Positions 38,096 to 47,605 of a DNA stretch of 64,000 nt are shown here, one piece after another. The notes under the pieces are model-generated. The model saw only the letters and a list, made by a program, of their open reading frames with translations, was not told the origin of the DNA and did not search any database. The stretch's first letter is position 1, and each line of letters begins with the position of its first letter. Source of the stretch: Guptibacillus hwajinpoensis. Its GTDB lineage: Bacteria > Bacillota > Bacilli > Bacillales > Guptibacillaceae. The stretch is from the NCBI RefSeq assembly GCF_020171785.1, contig NZ_JAIVAE010000008.1, positions 1 through 64,000 of the forward strand, given 5' to 3'. The position numbers and the translations under genes were made by a program.

Positions 38096-38651
38096 TAAAA
38101 TAGTCCTCCAAGTTGTTTGCGATCATTTCTAACTCATCCTCATGTTTTGTCACAAATGCCTTAACAGTCTCATCGTCCATAAGTTCATCTTCATTCGGAA
38201 GATCAGGAAATTCATCTCCAAGAATCGTCGTCATTTCATCTCTCGTAAAGCTCCTATTCTTTTCTTGAACATGAAACTCATATCCTTTTGCATTTGGAAC
38301 GAGAAGGCTTAAATAAATCGCGTTGTAATGAAATGTTTTTAGGGCATTCTTGTTGTCCGAGAACCAGTAATCATGAAACGTTTCTTCTGAACGATCACCA
38401 TTTACTTCATATGTAACGTTTATCTTTTCATTCGTTAGATCTAATTTCCCGACTGTTTCTCCACCTGGCAAGTGACTGAGTAGAGCGAGTACGTCAGAAT
38501 TGTTGCCTACGTATGTGCCGCTGTATGAAAGTATCGATTCATACTGAACGTCATCGATCGTTTTAATGGCAGTTTGATCGCTCGCTATGCCACTCGAACA
38601 GCCAGCCGCTAGAAGAAGAACCAACGCTAACGTTAGCCGTATACTTCTCAT
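38085..38651 (-). CDS. DUF4825 lipoprotein
   Basis: 188 aa from the ATG at 38651 (GAGGGATAG before it). Lipobox LAAGC. Mature part starts DQTAIKTIDDVQ and has YVGNNSDVLALLSHLPGG and VTYEVNG, which match the DUF4825 pattern. Surface-anchored protein of unknown function; first gene of a two-gene unit. Confidence 0.75.
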   Translation of the reverse strand: MRSIRLTLALVLLLAAGCSSGIASDQTAIKTIDDVQYESILSYSGTYVGNNSDVLALLSHLPGGETVGKLDLTNEKINVTYEVNGDRSEETFHDYWFSDNKNALKTFHYNAIYLSLLVPNAKGYEFHVQEKNRSFTRDEMTTILGDEFPDLPNEDELMDDETVKAFVTKHEDELEMIANNLEDYFNEK

Positions 38652-38727
38652 TCTATCCCTCATTTCTTGGTTTTTATCTCTACTAATAAGTACGATAAAC
38701 TATGCTAGAAAGTTTCAAACAACAAAA

Positions 38728-38750
38728 AGGTAACTCGTTATGAGTTACCT
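38728..38750 (-). terminator. intrinsic terminator (minus strand)
   Basis: AGGTAACTC pairs with GAGTTACCT; T5 follows on the minus strand. Ends the VOC/GyrI-like operon. Confidence 0.8.
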
Positions 38751-38908
38751 GCATACGGTAGATCTAAAGGACGTTCCACCGGTTAACCATCTAAATGAAT
38801 AAACTCCATCTCTAATGGCCTTTACGGACAAACCAATGTGATGAAAAAATGATTTTTTCTACATCTTTAACGGGTAAGTTCATCCATAGCGCCGTATTGG
38901 TTCCTCTT

Positions 38909-39343
38909 CTAAAAGTCAGCCTGAGCCTGAAGCTTTTTGATTTCATCTGAATGAAATGGAGAGTTTTTCACTTCATTTACGACACTAAACGGGTTCCCAT
39001 TAAGATCATAAAAATCAAAACACGTCATGCCTCCGAAATCTTCAAGTTCAGTCGTTTCTACACCTGCATCGTTCAGCTTACGATAAAAATCTTGAATGTC
39101 CTCTACAAGGAAATTGAAATAGCTATTTCGATGTTCGCCTTTTACTTGAAACTCTGTAGACGTAGCGGATTCAACCTGAACTAACCCAAGCTGGGTGGGA
39201 CTGTTTGGAAAGTAAAAACCAGCTCCCTTACCAACGCCGTCTCCCCACTCCTCAATTTTTTGAACGTCAAGGTGCTTTTCATACCATGCAATTGCTTTTA
39301 CTAGATTTGTCACCGGAATAAATACGCTACCAATACGAATCAT
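38909..39343 (-). CDS. VOC family protein (glyoxalase-like)
   Basis: 144 aa, two beta-alpha-beta-beta-beta halves. Opens MIRIGSVFIPVTNLVKAIAWYEK and ends with FYDLNGNPFSVV, the common metal-Glu strand region modified to N-P-F. Lyase, dioxygenase or resistance role cannot be told apart. Last gene of a three-gene operon with a paralogous VOC protein. Confidence 0.85.
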   Translation of the reverse strand: MIRIGSVFIPVTNLVKAIAWYEKHLDVQKIEEWGDGVGKGAGFYFPNSPTQLGLVQVESATSTEFQVKGEHRNSYFNFLVEDIQDFYRKLNDAGVETTELEDFGGMTCFDFYDLNGNPFSVVNEVKNSPFHSDEIKKLQAQADF

Positions 39344-39366
39344 ACACTCATCTCCCTTATATTCAA

Positions 39367-39837
39367 TTACTGAACCGTGTCCAATAAATCAACATCGATC
39401 TTTTCGATCGTTTTAAAATGATGAAAGCGCTCAAGATGCCAGGCACTTAATCTCCTAGTCCAACTACTTTTTTCAATCCAGTTATGAAGTTCATCATACG
39501 TATGTAAAATCGCCTTGTTCGACCCCATATGCTTCATAACCGCATAGGTTTGAGAAGGAATTGTTATGGCAACCACCCCCTCTGGAACATGCTCTACTTT
39601 TAATACTTGGTACGAAACCCAATACCCTTCCTCATCTTCAGAAGAAGCTTCTACGACAAAGGCACCCATTTGCTCTGTAGGGTTTATGACATATGAGATC
39701 TCATCCATCCGATCCTCTAATTGCTTTGCTGCTTGGGCGATTTCTGATAGATATTCCTCTGCCGGGCAGCGAACTCTGATACCGACAAGATAAAGCTCAT
39801 CCAGCGTTTCAATATGAACGTCTCGCTCTCCCATCAT
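39367..39837 (-). CDS. GyrI-like effector-binding domain protein
   Basis: 156 aa. Stand-alone SOUL/GyrI-like fold: LDELYLVGIRVRCPAEE opening, then VPEGVVAITIPSQTYAVMKHMG, typical of the BmrR C-terminal/Rob ligand-binding domain. May bind small hydrophobic or cationic compounds. Its start overlaps the stop of the upstream VOC gene by 4 bp (ATGA). Confidence 0.82.
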   Translation of the reverse strand: MMGERDVHIETLDELYLVGIRVRCPAEEYLSEIAQAAKQLEDRMDEISYVINPTEQMGAFVVEASSEDEEGYWVSYQVLKVEHVPEGVVAITIPSQTYAVMKHMGSNKAILHTYDELHNWIEKSSWTRRLSAWHLERFHHFKTIEKIDVDLLDTVQ

Positions 39838-40280
39838 TCTGTGGACTCCTCACTAATCGGATCTGGAACGAGATAACGTTCTTTGAATTCCGGACTGATT
39901 TCACTCCACACATCAAACATATTTCCATCTAGATCATAGAAGACAAAGTTTCTACCCGCATGTCCCCTGTTTTCCAGTTCACCGACCTTTATATTTTTCG
40001 ACAAAAATTCCTCTCGAAGCATTTCAAGCTCCCGAATTCCATCCACTTCAAACGTTATAGAAAAGTGCTCTTTTCCTTCAAGATTATAGAAATTGGCACA
40101 TTCCTTTTCTTGGGCTTTGACTAGAAAAATGCTTTGATGAGCCATATTCAAAATCGCTTTATCCTCATCTAGATAGCTTAGCTCGGCATTTAAATTCGAT
40201 ACATACCACGATGTCGCTCGTTTAACATCCATAACAGGTAGATAAGTAGAACCGATGCGAAGCAGGGACTGCTTCATCAC
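39834..40280 (-). CDS. VOC family protein (glyoxalase-like)
   Basis: 148 aa. Same family as the product of 38909-39343: RIGSTYLPVMDVKRATSWY opening and VFYDLDGNMFDVWSE end. First gene of the VOC-GyrI-VOC operon, overlapping the next gene by 4 bp. The two VOC genes look like diverged duplicates. Confidence 0.85.
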   Translation of the reverse strand: MMKQSLLRIGSTYLPVMDVKRATSWYVSNLNAELSYLDEDKAILNMAHQSIFLVKAQEKECANFYNLEGKEHFSITFEVDGIRELEMLREEFLSKNIKVGELENRGHAGRNFVFYDLDGNMFDVWSEISPEFKERYLVPDPISEESTE

Positions 40281-40383
40281 ATCATCTCCTTTATTACATT
40301 TTCTTAAATCTACTTTTCCATAGACATGTATGAAATCCCTTCCAACTTTAATACTAGTTAAGAATTAGATATAAAAAAAGTCT

Positions 40384-40412
40384 TTGACAACAATAAGAAA
40401 TTGCTGTAAATT
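40384..40412 (+). promoter_or_regulatory. SigA-type promoter of guaC
   Basis: TTGACA (40384-40389), 17-bp spacer, TAAATT (40407-40412). Confidence 0.65.
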
Positions 40413-40474
40413 ATCAAATGGACGAACATTTAAATAAAATTAAAACGTATTATTCGTTTTTAGGAGTGAATCTC

Positions 40475-41458
40475 ATGGAAAACGTTTTTGATTATGAAGA
40501 TATTCAACTAATTCCCGCTAAATGTGTCGTAAACAGTCGATCAGAGTGTGATACTTCTGTTACACTTGGCAAGCATACATTTAAACTACCAGTTGTACCT
40601 GCAAACATGCAGACAATTATTGATGATACGATTGCGGTTACGTTAGCTGAAAAAGGCTACTTCTACGTGATGCATCGTTTTGAACCAGAAAAGCGGATTG
40701 CTTTTATTCAAGATATGAACGCACGTGAGCTGATCACATCGATTAGCGTTGGTGTAAAAGACGAGGAATACGCGTTTATCGAACAGCTTAAAGAACAGGG
40801 ACTTACTCCGGACTATATTACGATTGATATTGCGCACGGTCATTCGAATGCCGTTATCGAAATGATTGGTCACATTAAAAACCACTTACCTGATAGCTTT
40901 GTCATTGCCGGAAATGTTGGGACACCAGAAGCAGTCCGTGAGCTCGAGCATGCTGGAGCGGACGCAACAAAGGTTGGAATTGGTCCCGGAAAAGTGTGTA
41001 TTACAAAAATTAAAACCGGTTTTGGAACTGGTGGCTGGCAACTAGCGGCACTTCGCTGGTGTGCAAAAGCTGCAACGAAGCCGATTATTGCTGACGGCGG
41101 CATTCGCACGCACGGCGATATCGCAAAATCCGTACGCTTTGGCGCTTCGATGGTCATGATTGGCTCCCTTTTTGCAGGACATGAAGAATCTCCTGGAGAA
41201 ACCGTTGAACGCGACGGCAAGCGATTCAAAGAATACTTTGGATCAGCTTCTGAATTTCAAAAAGGCGAGAAGAAAAATGTAGAAGGTAAGAAGATGTTCG
41301 TGGAACATAAAGGCAACCTTCAAGACACCCTTACAGAAATGGAACAGGATCTTCAGTCGGCTATCTCTTATTCTGGTGGAGACAAGCTTGAATCCATTCG
41401 TACAGTCGATTACGTTGTCGTCAAGAACTCTATTTTTAATGGAGATAAAGTTTATTAA
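40475..41458 (+). CDS. guaC: GMP reductase
   Basis: 327 aa from the ATG at 40475 (AGGAGTGA upstream; the frame is open 19 codons further). Converts GMP to IMP with NADPH, in purine salvage. TIM barrel with [13 protein letters not shown] opening, substrate Cys175 in [13 protein letters not shown], and [10 protein letters not shown]. The cysteine motif distinguishes the short GMP reductase from IMP dehydrogenase (no CBS domains). Confidence 0.95.
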   Translation: MENVFDYEDIQLIPAKCVVNSRSECDTSVTLGKHTFKLPVVPANMQTIIDDTIAVTLAEKGYFYVMHRFEPEKRIAFIQDMNARELITSISVGVKDEEYAFIEQLKEQGLTPDYITIDIAHGHSNAVIEMIGHIKNHLPDSFVIAGNVGTPEAVRELEHAGADATKVGIGPGKVCITKIKTGFGTGGWQLAALRWCAKAATKPIIADGGIRTHGDIAKSVRFGASMVMIGSLFAGHEESPGETVERDGKRFKEYFGSASEFQKGEKKNVEGKKMFVEHKGNLQDTLTEMEQDLQSAISYSGGDKLESIRTVDYVVVKNSIFNGDKVY

Positions 41459-41463
41459 GAAGC

Positions 41464-41491
41464 GCAGCTGCGATCATGCAGCTGCTTTTTT
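41464..41491 (+). terminator. intrinsic terminator
   Basis: GCAGCTGC (41464-41471) pairs with GCAGCTGC (41478-41485), then T6. Confidence 0.8.
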
Positions 41492-41713
41492 ATGTTCTTT
41501 TCACATAGGCTTAATGAACTATTTCGCTTCTTTTCCTATGTGTAAAAAGGTTCAACTTACATTGAAATCAAAGGGAATTTGAATGCGATAAACGAAAGTT
41601 CATTTAGAGTGAATATTCAGTTACTACTTCAGGAGGTGAGCTTACATAATCTTTTTTCATGCCTTTTAGGCAATAGGCTATTGGATCATACTAAACAACG
41701 AGGAGCTGATGAA

Positions 41714-43189
41714 TTGAAACAAACTTTAAAAACCGGCCTAGTCCTCTTGCTGCTATTTGTTCTGATCTTCCCTCCTTTATCATCAAACCAGGATGTCAGT
41801 GCCGACAAAACAAATAGTAATCTTTCCACCGAGCTAAATGAGATCCTCTCAGATGAACGCCTTGATGGCGCCATTGCCGGAATAAGCGTACGATCAGCAA
41901 ACTCCGGAGAACTGATTTATGAGAATTACAGCGAGACCCGCCTTACGCCTGCCTCTAACATGAAATTATTCACGGCTGGCGCTGCCCTTGAAACACTTGG
42001 ACCGGATTACCGTTTTACGACCGAACTTTTAACGGATGGAGAAGTGAAAAACAATTTTTTGAAAGGGGATCTTTACCTTAAAGGAAAAGGCGATCCTACT
42101 CTCCTGAAAGAAGATTTCGATGAACTCGCACACTCACTAAAAGGAAAAGGTGTACATAAAATTAAAGGTGATTTGATTGGAGATAACAGCTGGTATGAAG
42201 ATGAAGCTCTGTCACAGGATCTTTCCTGGTCAGATGAAGATAACTACTATGGCGCCAAGATTTCAGCACTAACCGCTTCACCAAATGAAGATTATGATGC
42301 CGGTACTGTCATTGTAGAAGCTTACCCTGGCAAACACCCTGGCGATCCAGTTGATGTTCGTCTCTCACCTTCATCTGATGTGATCGAAGTACAGAACCGT
42401 GCGAAAACAGTCAGTGCAGACGAGGATGCGGAACTAAGCATCACACGTGAACATGGTTCAAATACGATCTTAGTCGAAGGGGAAGTATCTGTGGATGCAA
42501 CGCGTAAGCGCGAATGGATTGCGGTTTGGAATCCAGCGGAATATGCGCTTAGCTTAATGAAGCAATCCCTGAAGGATGCTGGGATTCAATTTAAAGGTGA
42601 CATGGTGTTGCGCACTACACCTAAAGAGGCTACTCTACTCGTTGAAAAGAAATCTATGCCACTATCGGAGCTCCTAATCCCTTTCATGAAGCTAAGTAAT
42701 AACGGCCACGCAGAAATATTCGTAAAAGAAATGGGAAAAGTGAAGAAAAAGGAAGGCAGCTGGGATGCAGGATTGGAAGTCATGAACGATTTCCTAGAAG
42801 AGGTTGGACTGGATACGGATGAGATGAGACTAAGAGACGGATCGGGCATTTCCCATGTGTCGTTGATTAAGCCCAATCAGCTTTCCGACTACCTGTATCG
42901 CATCCAAACGAAAAGCTGGTTTGAAGCCTTTCACTATTCGCTCCCCGTTGCGGGCGATGTCGACCGCCTTGAAGGAGGTACCCTTCGTTATCGTATGAGA
43001 GATACCGCTGCAGAACAAATTGTTCATGCGAAAACCGGCTCCTTAACTGGCGTTTCTTCGCTTTCAGGTTATGTCGACAATGGCCTTGTTTTTTCCATTA
43101 TGCTGAATCAATATGTTGAAGAGGATGATATGAAGGATATTGAAGATGAAATTGCAGTTGCTTTAGCTACCTATGCTATGGATAAATAA
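41714..43189 (+). CDS. dacC: D-Ala-D-Ala carboxypeptidase/endopeptidase, PBP4a type
   Basis: 491 aa from a TTG at 41714, 8 bp after GAGGAG; this start gives a clean signal peptide (MKQTLKTGLVLLLLFVLIF) and exactly the length of B. subtilis DacC. Family S13 active-site motifs: SxxK in TPASNMK (Ser81-Lys84), SxN in KLSNNGH, and KTG in HAKTGSLTG. Acts on peptidoglycan outside the membrane. In B. subtilis this enzyme is made in stationary phase. Confidence 0.93.
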   Translation: MKQTLKTGLVLLLLFVLIFPPLSSNQDVSADKTNSNLSTELNEILSDERLDGAIAGISVRSANSGELIYENYSETRLTPASNMKLFTAGAALETLGPDYRFTTELLTDGEVKNNFLKGDLYLKGKGDPTLLKEDFDELAHSLKGKGVHKIKGDLIGDNSWYEDEALSQDLSWSDEDNYYGAKISALTASPNEDYDAGTVIVEAYPGKHPGDPVDVRLSPSSDVIEVQNRAKTVSADEDAELSITREHGSNTILVEGEVSVDATRKREWIAVWNPAEYALSLMKQSLKDAGIQFKGDMVLRTTPKEATLLVEKKSMPLSELLIPFMKLSNNGHAEIFVKEMGKVKKKEGSWDAGLEVMNDFLEEVGLDTDEMRLRDGSGISHVSLIKPNQLSDYLYRIQTKSWFEAFHYSLPVAGDVDRLEGGTLRYRMRDTAAEQIVHAKTGSLTGVSSLSGYVDNGLVFSIMLNQYVEEDDMKDIEDEIAVALATYAMDK

Positions 43190-43198
43190 AATAAGTGA

Positions 43199-43225
43199 AG
43201 GGAGACCACATCGGTCTCTCTTTTT
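43199..43225 (+). terminator. intrinsic terminator
   Basis: GGGAGACC pairs with GGTCTCTC, then T5; ends dacC. Confidence 0.8.
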
Positions 43226-43274
43226 CTATGTATCTCATGTTTGATATACCATATTGTTTAATTGAACGCCACTA

Positions 43275-43742
43275 TTAGAGAAATCCTCTCAACCTAATGA
43301 CTTTGCCATCTAATTCTGTCCCGATCTTTTCCATACCAAGTTTATGATAGAATTTTAATGCAGTTGAATTGGAAGGTGATACTCTTAAATGAAATTCGTT
43401 TAGATCGTTCCCAGTAAAAAAATTTGAAGCATATTGGTGCAACTCTTTGCCTATTCCTTTCCCACGAAATTCAGGAACCAAATAATATAGGTTAACATAC
43501 CCAATTTTTCTGCCTTCATATTCTTTTACGGACAATTCAAGCTGCCCTATACATTCGCCTTCTTTTTCTACCATAACGAAACCATTTGGGAATTCATCTA
43601 TCTTTTCTTCTAGTCTTTTGACATATTCATTTTCATCCCCAAACTCGTTAAGGTCGCCAAAACTGACGAGAAAGGAATCTTTACGAAATTTTATGGCTAC
43701 GTCACGATGTTTCGAGAGGTTGATGGTTTTGAAATCCAACAT
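43275..43742 (-). CDS. GNAT N-acetyltransferase
   Basis: 155 aa. Acetyl-CoA loop VPEFRGKGIGKELH (about 88-101) and C-terminal NSTALKFYHKLGMEKIG. Acceptor unknown. It is the first of the run of small minus-strand genes that leads into the repeat-linked accessory region. Confidence 0.88.
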   Translation of the reverse strand: MLDFKTINLSKHRDVAIKFRKDSFLVSFGDLNEFGDENEYVKRLEEKIDEFPNGFVMVEKEGECIGQLELSVKEYEGRKIGYVNLYYLVPEFRGKGIGKELHQYASNFFTGNDLNEFHLRVSPSNSTALKFYHKLGMEKIGTELDGKVIRLRGFL

Positions 43743-43757
43743 ATCGCCACACTTCCC

Positions 43758-44267
43758 TTATTTATATATAAAACGCTCCCCCATATATTTCTTGCTACTA
43801 AGTACATTTTCAATCACTTCTATCGCTTCATAAGGCCGGTCTTCCGGATTAACGTGTTGAATCTCTTTGTCATATCCCTTTTTAAAATTTAAAAGGTCTT
43901 CTACTGCTTCTGCTGCACCTTTTTCACTGACTCCATATATTCCGTTACCCAATCCGACTCCTATTCCACCATTCCAGGAAACGAGATTTTGTGGCATTTC
44001 CTTTATATGTGCATTTATCAACCCTTCATTTTCTGCAACCTTATTCTGAGCTAAGATCAGACGGTCTTTATATTCAGGGTGGTTTTTATCAATCTCGTTT
44101 ATAAGATTTACGGATTCATTCATATTGAACATGATGTAATTTATTGCCTGCCCCAACCTTTCTTCTTCTCTCTTCTTTTCGTAAAAATAGTAAGAAATGA
44201 AGAAGACATTCAAAGCGAAAGATAATAGCAGAACAGGTAAGATCACTTTGTTTAGTTTTTGCTTCAT
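43758..44267 (-). CDS. membrane-anchored protein, unknown
   Basis: 169 aa. One N-terminal membrane helix (about 8-26) and a long charged helical part outside or inside the cell, with a Gly-rich stretch (WNGGIGVGLGNGIYG, near residue 98). No family recognised. Ends 15 bp before the GNAT gene start, so probably same transcript. Confidence 0.6.
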   Translation of the reverse strand: MKQKLNKVILPVLLLSFALNVFFISYYFYEKKREEERLGQAINYIMFNMNESVNLINEIDKNHPEYKDRLILAQNKVAENEGLINAHIKEMPQNLVSWNGGIGVGLGNGIYGVSEKGAAEAVEDLLNFKKGYDKEIQHVNPEDRPYEAIEVIENVLSSKKYMGERFIYK

Positions 44268-44279
44268 CTGACTCCTCCT

Positions 44280-44576
44280 TCATTTTAAACTAACTTTTCG
44301 ATTCTTATGACATCTAAAGAGCAGCTTATCATTTGCTAAATCAGTTCTAAACACTAGCAGATTAAATGGAAATGCCAGAATGAGAAACCCAAGTGACATT
44401 CCTTTTACACTATTCGTTTTTATAGAAGCTAAAGAAAGTGCGATGAATAATGTGGCAATAAAAAACAACAGCTGTGAAAAAAGCGCTTCAGTCGTTGTAA
44501 ACGATACAAGAATATCCGATATGATCACCATTTTATATCTAAATGAAATTAGACCAAATAGTTTCTCGGATGTCAT
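44280..44576 (-). CDS. small membrane protein, unknown
   Basis: 98 aa, two or three hydrophobic helices and a basic tail (FRCHKNRKVSLK). No good ribosome binding site is seen before the ATG, so the start is uncertain. Same strand and closely spaced (12 bp) to the next gene. Confidence 0.5.
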   Translation of the reverse strand: MTSEKLFGLISFRYKMVIISDILVSFTTTEALFSQLLFFIATLFIALSLASIKTNSVKGMSLGFLILAFPFNLLVFRTDLANDKLLFRCHKNRKVSLK

Positions 44577-44590
44577 GTCGCATGCCCAAC

Positions 44591-44821
44591 TTATTCAAAG
44601 TATTGAGTTAACCACCATATAAAAAGACTAATACTCAGAATTCCCCATGCTACTGTACTCACGATCCACCAAATAATAGACCGACTTGCTCGTGCACTTT
44701 CTTTACTTTCCCCATTTACTTTTATAGTAGCTAGCCTATTTTCCATCGTTTTCTTCATAGACATAAGGACAATCAATCCGATTGTACAGAAACCAATAAT
44801 AACCCAAAGTAAAGCGTACAC
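44591..44821 (-). CDS. small membrane protein, unknown
   Basis: 76 aa from a GTG at 44821, 7 bp after GAGGAGG; the ATG at 44848 is a weaker alternative. Two membrane helices (about 2-20 and 51-70) with a charged loop between. No family recognised. Confidence 0.55.
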   Translation of the reverse strand: MYALLWVIIGFCTIGLIVLMSMKKTMENRLATIKVNGESKESARASRSIIWWIVSTVAWGILSISLFIWWLTQYFE

Positions 44822-44873
44822 CGGGATGCCTCCTCTAAATGTCGACATGTATTCCTTACAACCTCAAAAACCT

Positions 44874-44940
44874 TACTACCAATTATTTCAAAATATGAGT
44901 TATAACTCAAGAAAAAGAAGCCCATCCAGGCTTCTTTTCG
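44874..44940 (-). repeat. accessory repeat, long type, divergent copy L1
   Basis: Plus-strand outer box TACTACCAATTATTTCAAA (44874-44892) is intact. The hairpin (AAAAGAAGCC / GGCTTCTTTT, 44912-44937) differs from other copies and the inner box is lost. Lies between the 44591-44821 and DUF948 genes; the hairpin can end minus-strand transcription. Confidence 0.65.
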
Positions 44941-44996
44941 AGTTATATCAACTTGCTAGGTGGGGCTCTTCCAAGAAAACCTTCTACCATAGCTTA

Positions 44997-45368
44997 TTAC
45001 TTCAATTTCACCTGCACGGGCTTGCTTTCCTGTGTACGAATGGTTTTCCGACTACTCTTTTGCAAAGCCGTTCGTTTTATGTTGCTCGTTACATCGTGTA
45101 TCATATCCCCCACATCATGAGCAGACTCGATTAATGGATCCACGGCTTCCATTTTTCCCTTAACATCATCGGAAATTTGGTTGGCGGTATGAATCAGTTC
45201 TTCTGCTTCATCTGTAATGCCATTAACCGAATTCCGGACACCCGACAACGTCTCTTTTGTTTCTGCCAGTGTTGCCATCACTTTTCGTAACGTCAAAATC
45301 AAATAAACGACGAGAATCACAAACGCGGCGGCTACGACAACTGCACTCCATCCAAATATTGAGATCAC
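44997..45368 (-). CDS. DUF948 family protein
   Basis: About 123 aa from a GTG near 45368; the frame continues to 45425 without a better site. One N-terminal membrane helix (SAVVVAAAFVILVVYLI) followed by a long amphipathic helix with heptad-like spacing (VMATLAETKETLSGVRNSVNGI), typical of DUF948 proteins. Function unknown. Confidence 0.75.
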   Translation of the reverse strand: MISIFGWSAVVVAAAFVILVVYLILTLRKVMATLAETKETLSGVRNSVNGITDEAEELIHTANQISDDVKGKMEAVDPLIESAHDVGDMIHDVTSNIKRTALQKSSRKTIRTQESKPVQVKLK

Positions 45369-45459
45369 TTCCCTTCTTTTTCTAAGTCTATGAAGGTAAG
45401 TGGTCGGACATTCTTTTAGGTACAAGTTTTAGAGCTCCTGATTATACGAAGAGATGGCA

Positions 45460-45505
45460 CTAAACTGCTTCAAAAAAGAGAACTGATCTTATTGAAGATA
45501 AGCTC
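45460..45505 (-). terminator. intrinsic terminator, distantly like the accessory hairpins
   Basis: AAAGAGAACTGATCTTATT and AAGATAAGCTCTCTTT form a long imperfect stem with T6 on the minus strand. The loop region resembles the TATC..GATA arm of the accessory repeats but the boxes are absent. Confidence 0.6.
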
Positions 45506-45549
45506 TCTTTCCTCACTTTTTTTGTAAAAGCTTCGCGAGAAGTTCCTTG

Positions 45550-46047
45550 CTAATCTTTCTCAGTAAACTCCAAAATATGAATACCCTCGGATGCTTTTGG
45601 TGCTTCAAAAAAGTTCGTCACATGATGAAATACCGCTTCCGTATCAAAAGCTGCTCTTTCAGGCTGTTCCTTACGCCTTTGTTCGATCTGACGTAAGCAC
45701 TGCTCGTTAGATCGATTAAGATAAATTAATTGATGGTTTGCATTAATCTCAGATGCCAAATCCAAAAACCACTTCCGCTGTTTTTGAGTGTTCCCTGGAA
45801 AATCCATCACTACATCTGTGCCGACACTTAATATGTTTTGAACATGTTTTTTCAACAACGGCTTGAGTTGCGCTGAGAATGTCAAATAGTCCTCAAACGA
45901 CACAATCTGATTAGGATAAAGAGAGGAAAGCCATTCATCTTCAGACAAAAGTACCGCGTGATGATCGATTGCGAATTGTTTTGATTTAGTTGATTTTCCT
46001 GCGCCCATTTTTCCACAGAAAAAGTAGAGCGTTCCCAATTCCCTCAT
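45550..46047 (-). CDS. P-loop kinase-like ATPase
   Basis: 165 aa. Walker A GKMGAGKST at residues 12-20, a Walker B-like strand TDVVMDFPG near residue 80, and an Arg-rich lid (EQRRKEQPERAAFD). Resembles small AAA_33-type kinases (zeta toxin, Gnd or nucleotide kinase-like). Substrate unknown; no antitoxin-like partner beside it. Confidence 0.8.
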   Translation of the reverse strand: MRELGTLYFFCGKMGAGKSTKSKQFAIDHHAVLLSEDEWLSSLYPNQIVSFEDYLTFSAQLKPLLKKHVQNILSVGTDVVMDFPGNTQKQRKWFLDLASEINANHQLIYLNRSNEQCLRQIEQRRKEQPERAAFDTEAVFHHVTNFFEAPKASEGIHILEFTEKD

Positions 46048-46212
46048 GTTCTTAGCCCCAATACTTATGTTTTATCTTCTAAAATAGTAAAAAGCGATTC
46101 ATTACTCATTCCGAGTTAACTTACATTGATCTATTCATGATTGCGTCCGTAGCCACCACATCCCGTCTAAAGTTAGGACATCGAACTTCAGATATCTCAT
46201 ATAGTCTTCTTT

Positions 46213-46240
46213 TTAAATCGATTTATATAAATCGATTTAA
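46213..46240. repeat. 28-bp perfect palindrome over a stop codon
   Basis: A perfect inverted repeat with two AAATCGATTT units (46215-46224 and 46229-46238). It spans the stop codon of the nucleosidase-like gene. The flanking sequence does not give a convincing T-run. Confidence 0.7.
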
Positions 46241-46894
46241 ATATTCGCCAAATATTTTGTTCATAACTTTGGGTGTGTTTTCTAAATAAACATTTATTTG
46301 TTCAATGTTTGAGCCGAATTTATCAGAGTTTCTTTCATCTGTTGGAAAATCAGATATTCCTTTAATAATAATACATTCAACATCATTCTTCTGACAGATA
46401 TAAGCAATTGCACCCGCTTCTGTATCGGCTATTGTGATTTCGTTTTCTTTCAGCTCTAAATAGTCCTTCCACATAACGACTGCTTTATCAGCGGTGCCAA
46501 TCGTTCCGGTATAGAAATCATCGCCATATTTTAATAGATCTATATTAACTATGAAGGATTGTTTAATCAGAGGCTCCACTTCTTTTACTGTGCAATCATA
46601 TTGAACGGCTTCATTGGGTACAAAAATATCCAAATTACTGAACCTGTCATCTATTCCTGCACATGTTCCAGCAATGATTACTTTAGTTAAATTGAATTTA
46701 GAAATCATAAACTGATTACCACCAACACCATTTACTTTTCTTACACCAGTACTATAAAAAACAAGGGCGGTATCATTAATTGTTCTTATAAAATACTCAC
46801 CATAAGGATATCCGATACGTTCATTATTTTTTACGCCAAAATATTCTAATGTCGCTTCATATTCCCACTTCGTTGCTATACTTATTCCGATCAT
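46223..46894 (-). CDS. nucleoside phosphorylase/MTA-SAH nucleosidase family
   Basis: 223 aa from the ATG at 46894 (AGGATGAT before it). PNP/UDP phosphorylase-superfamily fold: VIIAGTCAGID, IADTEAGAIAYIC (the residue that contacts the ribose) and IIKGISDFP with the catalytic Asp. Too divergent from MtnN to name. Probably cleaves a nucleoside or nucleotide derivative. The 46048-46222 gap holds a short open stretch ending TDAIMNRSM but no convincing gene. Confidence 0.8.
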   Translation of the reverse strand: MIGISIATKWEYEATLEYFGVKNNERIGYPYGEYFIRTINDTALVFYSTGVRKVNGVGGNQFMISKFNLTKVIIAGTCAGIDDRFSNLDIFVPNEAVQYDCTVKEVEPLIKQSFIVNIDLLKYGDDFYTGTIGTADKAVVMWKDYLELKENEITIADTEAGAIAYICQKNDVECIIIKGISDFPTDERNSDKFGSNIEQINVYLENTPKVMNKIFGEYLNRFI

Positions 46895-47135
46895 CAACTT
46901 ATCATCCTATTACTAAAATTTGTCACTATTGAATGTCTCTACAAGGTCTGAATTTCGTTTTCATCACTATCCTTCATACTCTATTTATCAACAATTCGTT
47001 ATTACTATGTAAATTCCCTTTTTGACTAACTTGCCCTCAAACGACATCAAGCGCTTACATTTCATTAAACAAACGACTACGAGATTATTGAATAACCTTT
47101 TCTAAATTACAATTTTTTCACTAAAGAAAAATCTG

Positions 47136-47543
47136 CTATTTATTCCTTTCAATACTAATCACGTCTTTTTTGGGAGTAAGATGATCCTTGTCTCCAATTG
47201 AAAAGTCAGACGTGTGACGATCTAACTCAACATATTGGACTACTTTACCACCGTTCACAAAAACCATAAGATAAATATCGTCTCTCATTTCGAGATTGCT
47301 CGGATCTTTGAAATAAAAACCTAATTGTTTTTCTATACTGCCTTGTGTACTGTAAGGCGTGAAAAGAAACGCTTCTTCCCATTCGAAATTGGTAAGCGAT
47401 TTAATCCTTATCTCACTCTGGCTTTTATCTGACACAATCGTATGAATAGAATTTTCCAACTCTTTATTACGTTGAATATCATCCTGATTACACCCTACTA
47501 ATAACAGCAACAGTAAACAGAGAATAGAAATTGTATTCTTCAA
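47136..47543 (-). CDS. lipoprotein, unknown
   Basis: 135 aa. Signal MKNTISILCLLLLLLVGC with lipobox LVGC. Mature part is polar and about 115 residues, with FEWEEAFLFTPYS and a QLGFYF segment. No family recognised. The 240 bp upstream and the stretch to 47701 hold no other gene except a terminator. Confidence 0.65.
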   Translation of the reverse strand: MKNTISILCLLLLLLVGCNQDDIQRNKELENSIHTIVSDKSQSEIRIKSLTNFEWEEAFLFTPYSTQGSIEKQLGFYFKDPSNLEMRDDIYLMVFVNGGKVVQYVELDRHTSDFSIGDKDHLTPKKDVISIERNK

Positions 47544-47605
47544 ATAAGCCCCCCCTCACATAACAAAGTCTAGTTGATATTTAAAAATAGACTTTTCCAC
47601 GAATT

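Noticed and set aside
40418-40474. PurR boxes upstream of guaC
   Set aside because: ACGAACATT and ATTCGTTTT resemble PurBox halves, but the 24-bp gap between them and mismatches make this weak.
46120-46206. Open stretch ending TDAIMNRSM on the minus strand
   Set aside because: No start or ribosome binding site; possibly a remnant, but it cannot be supported.
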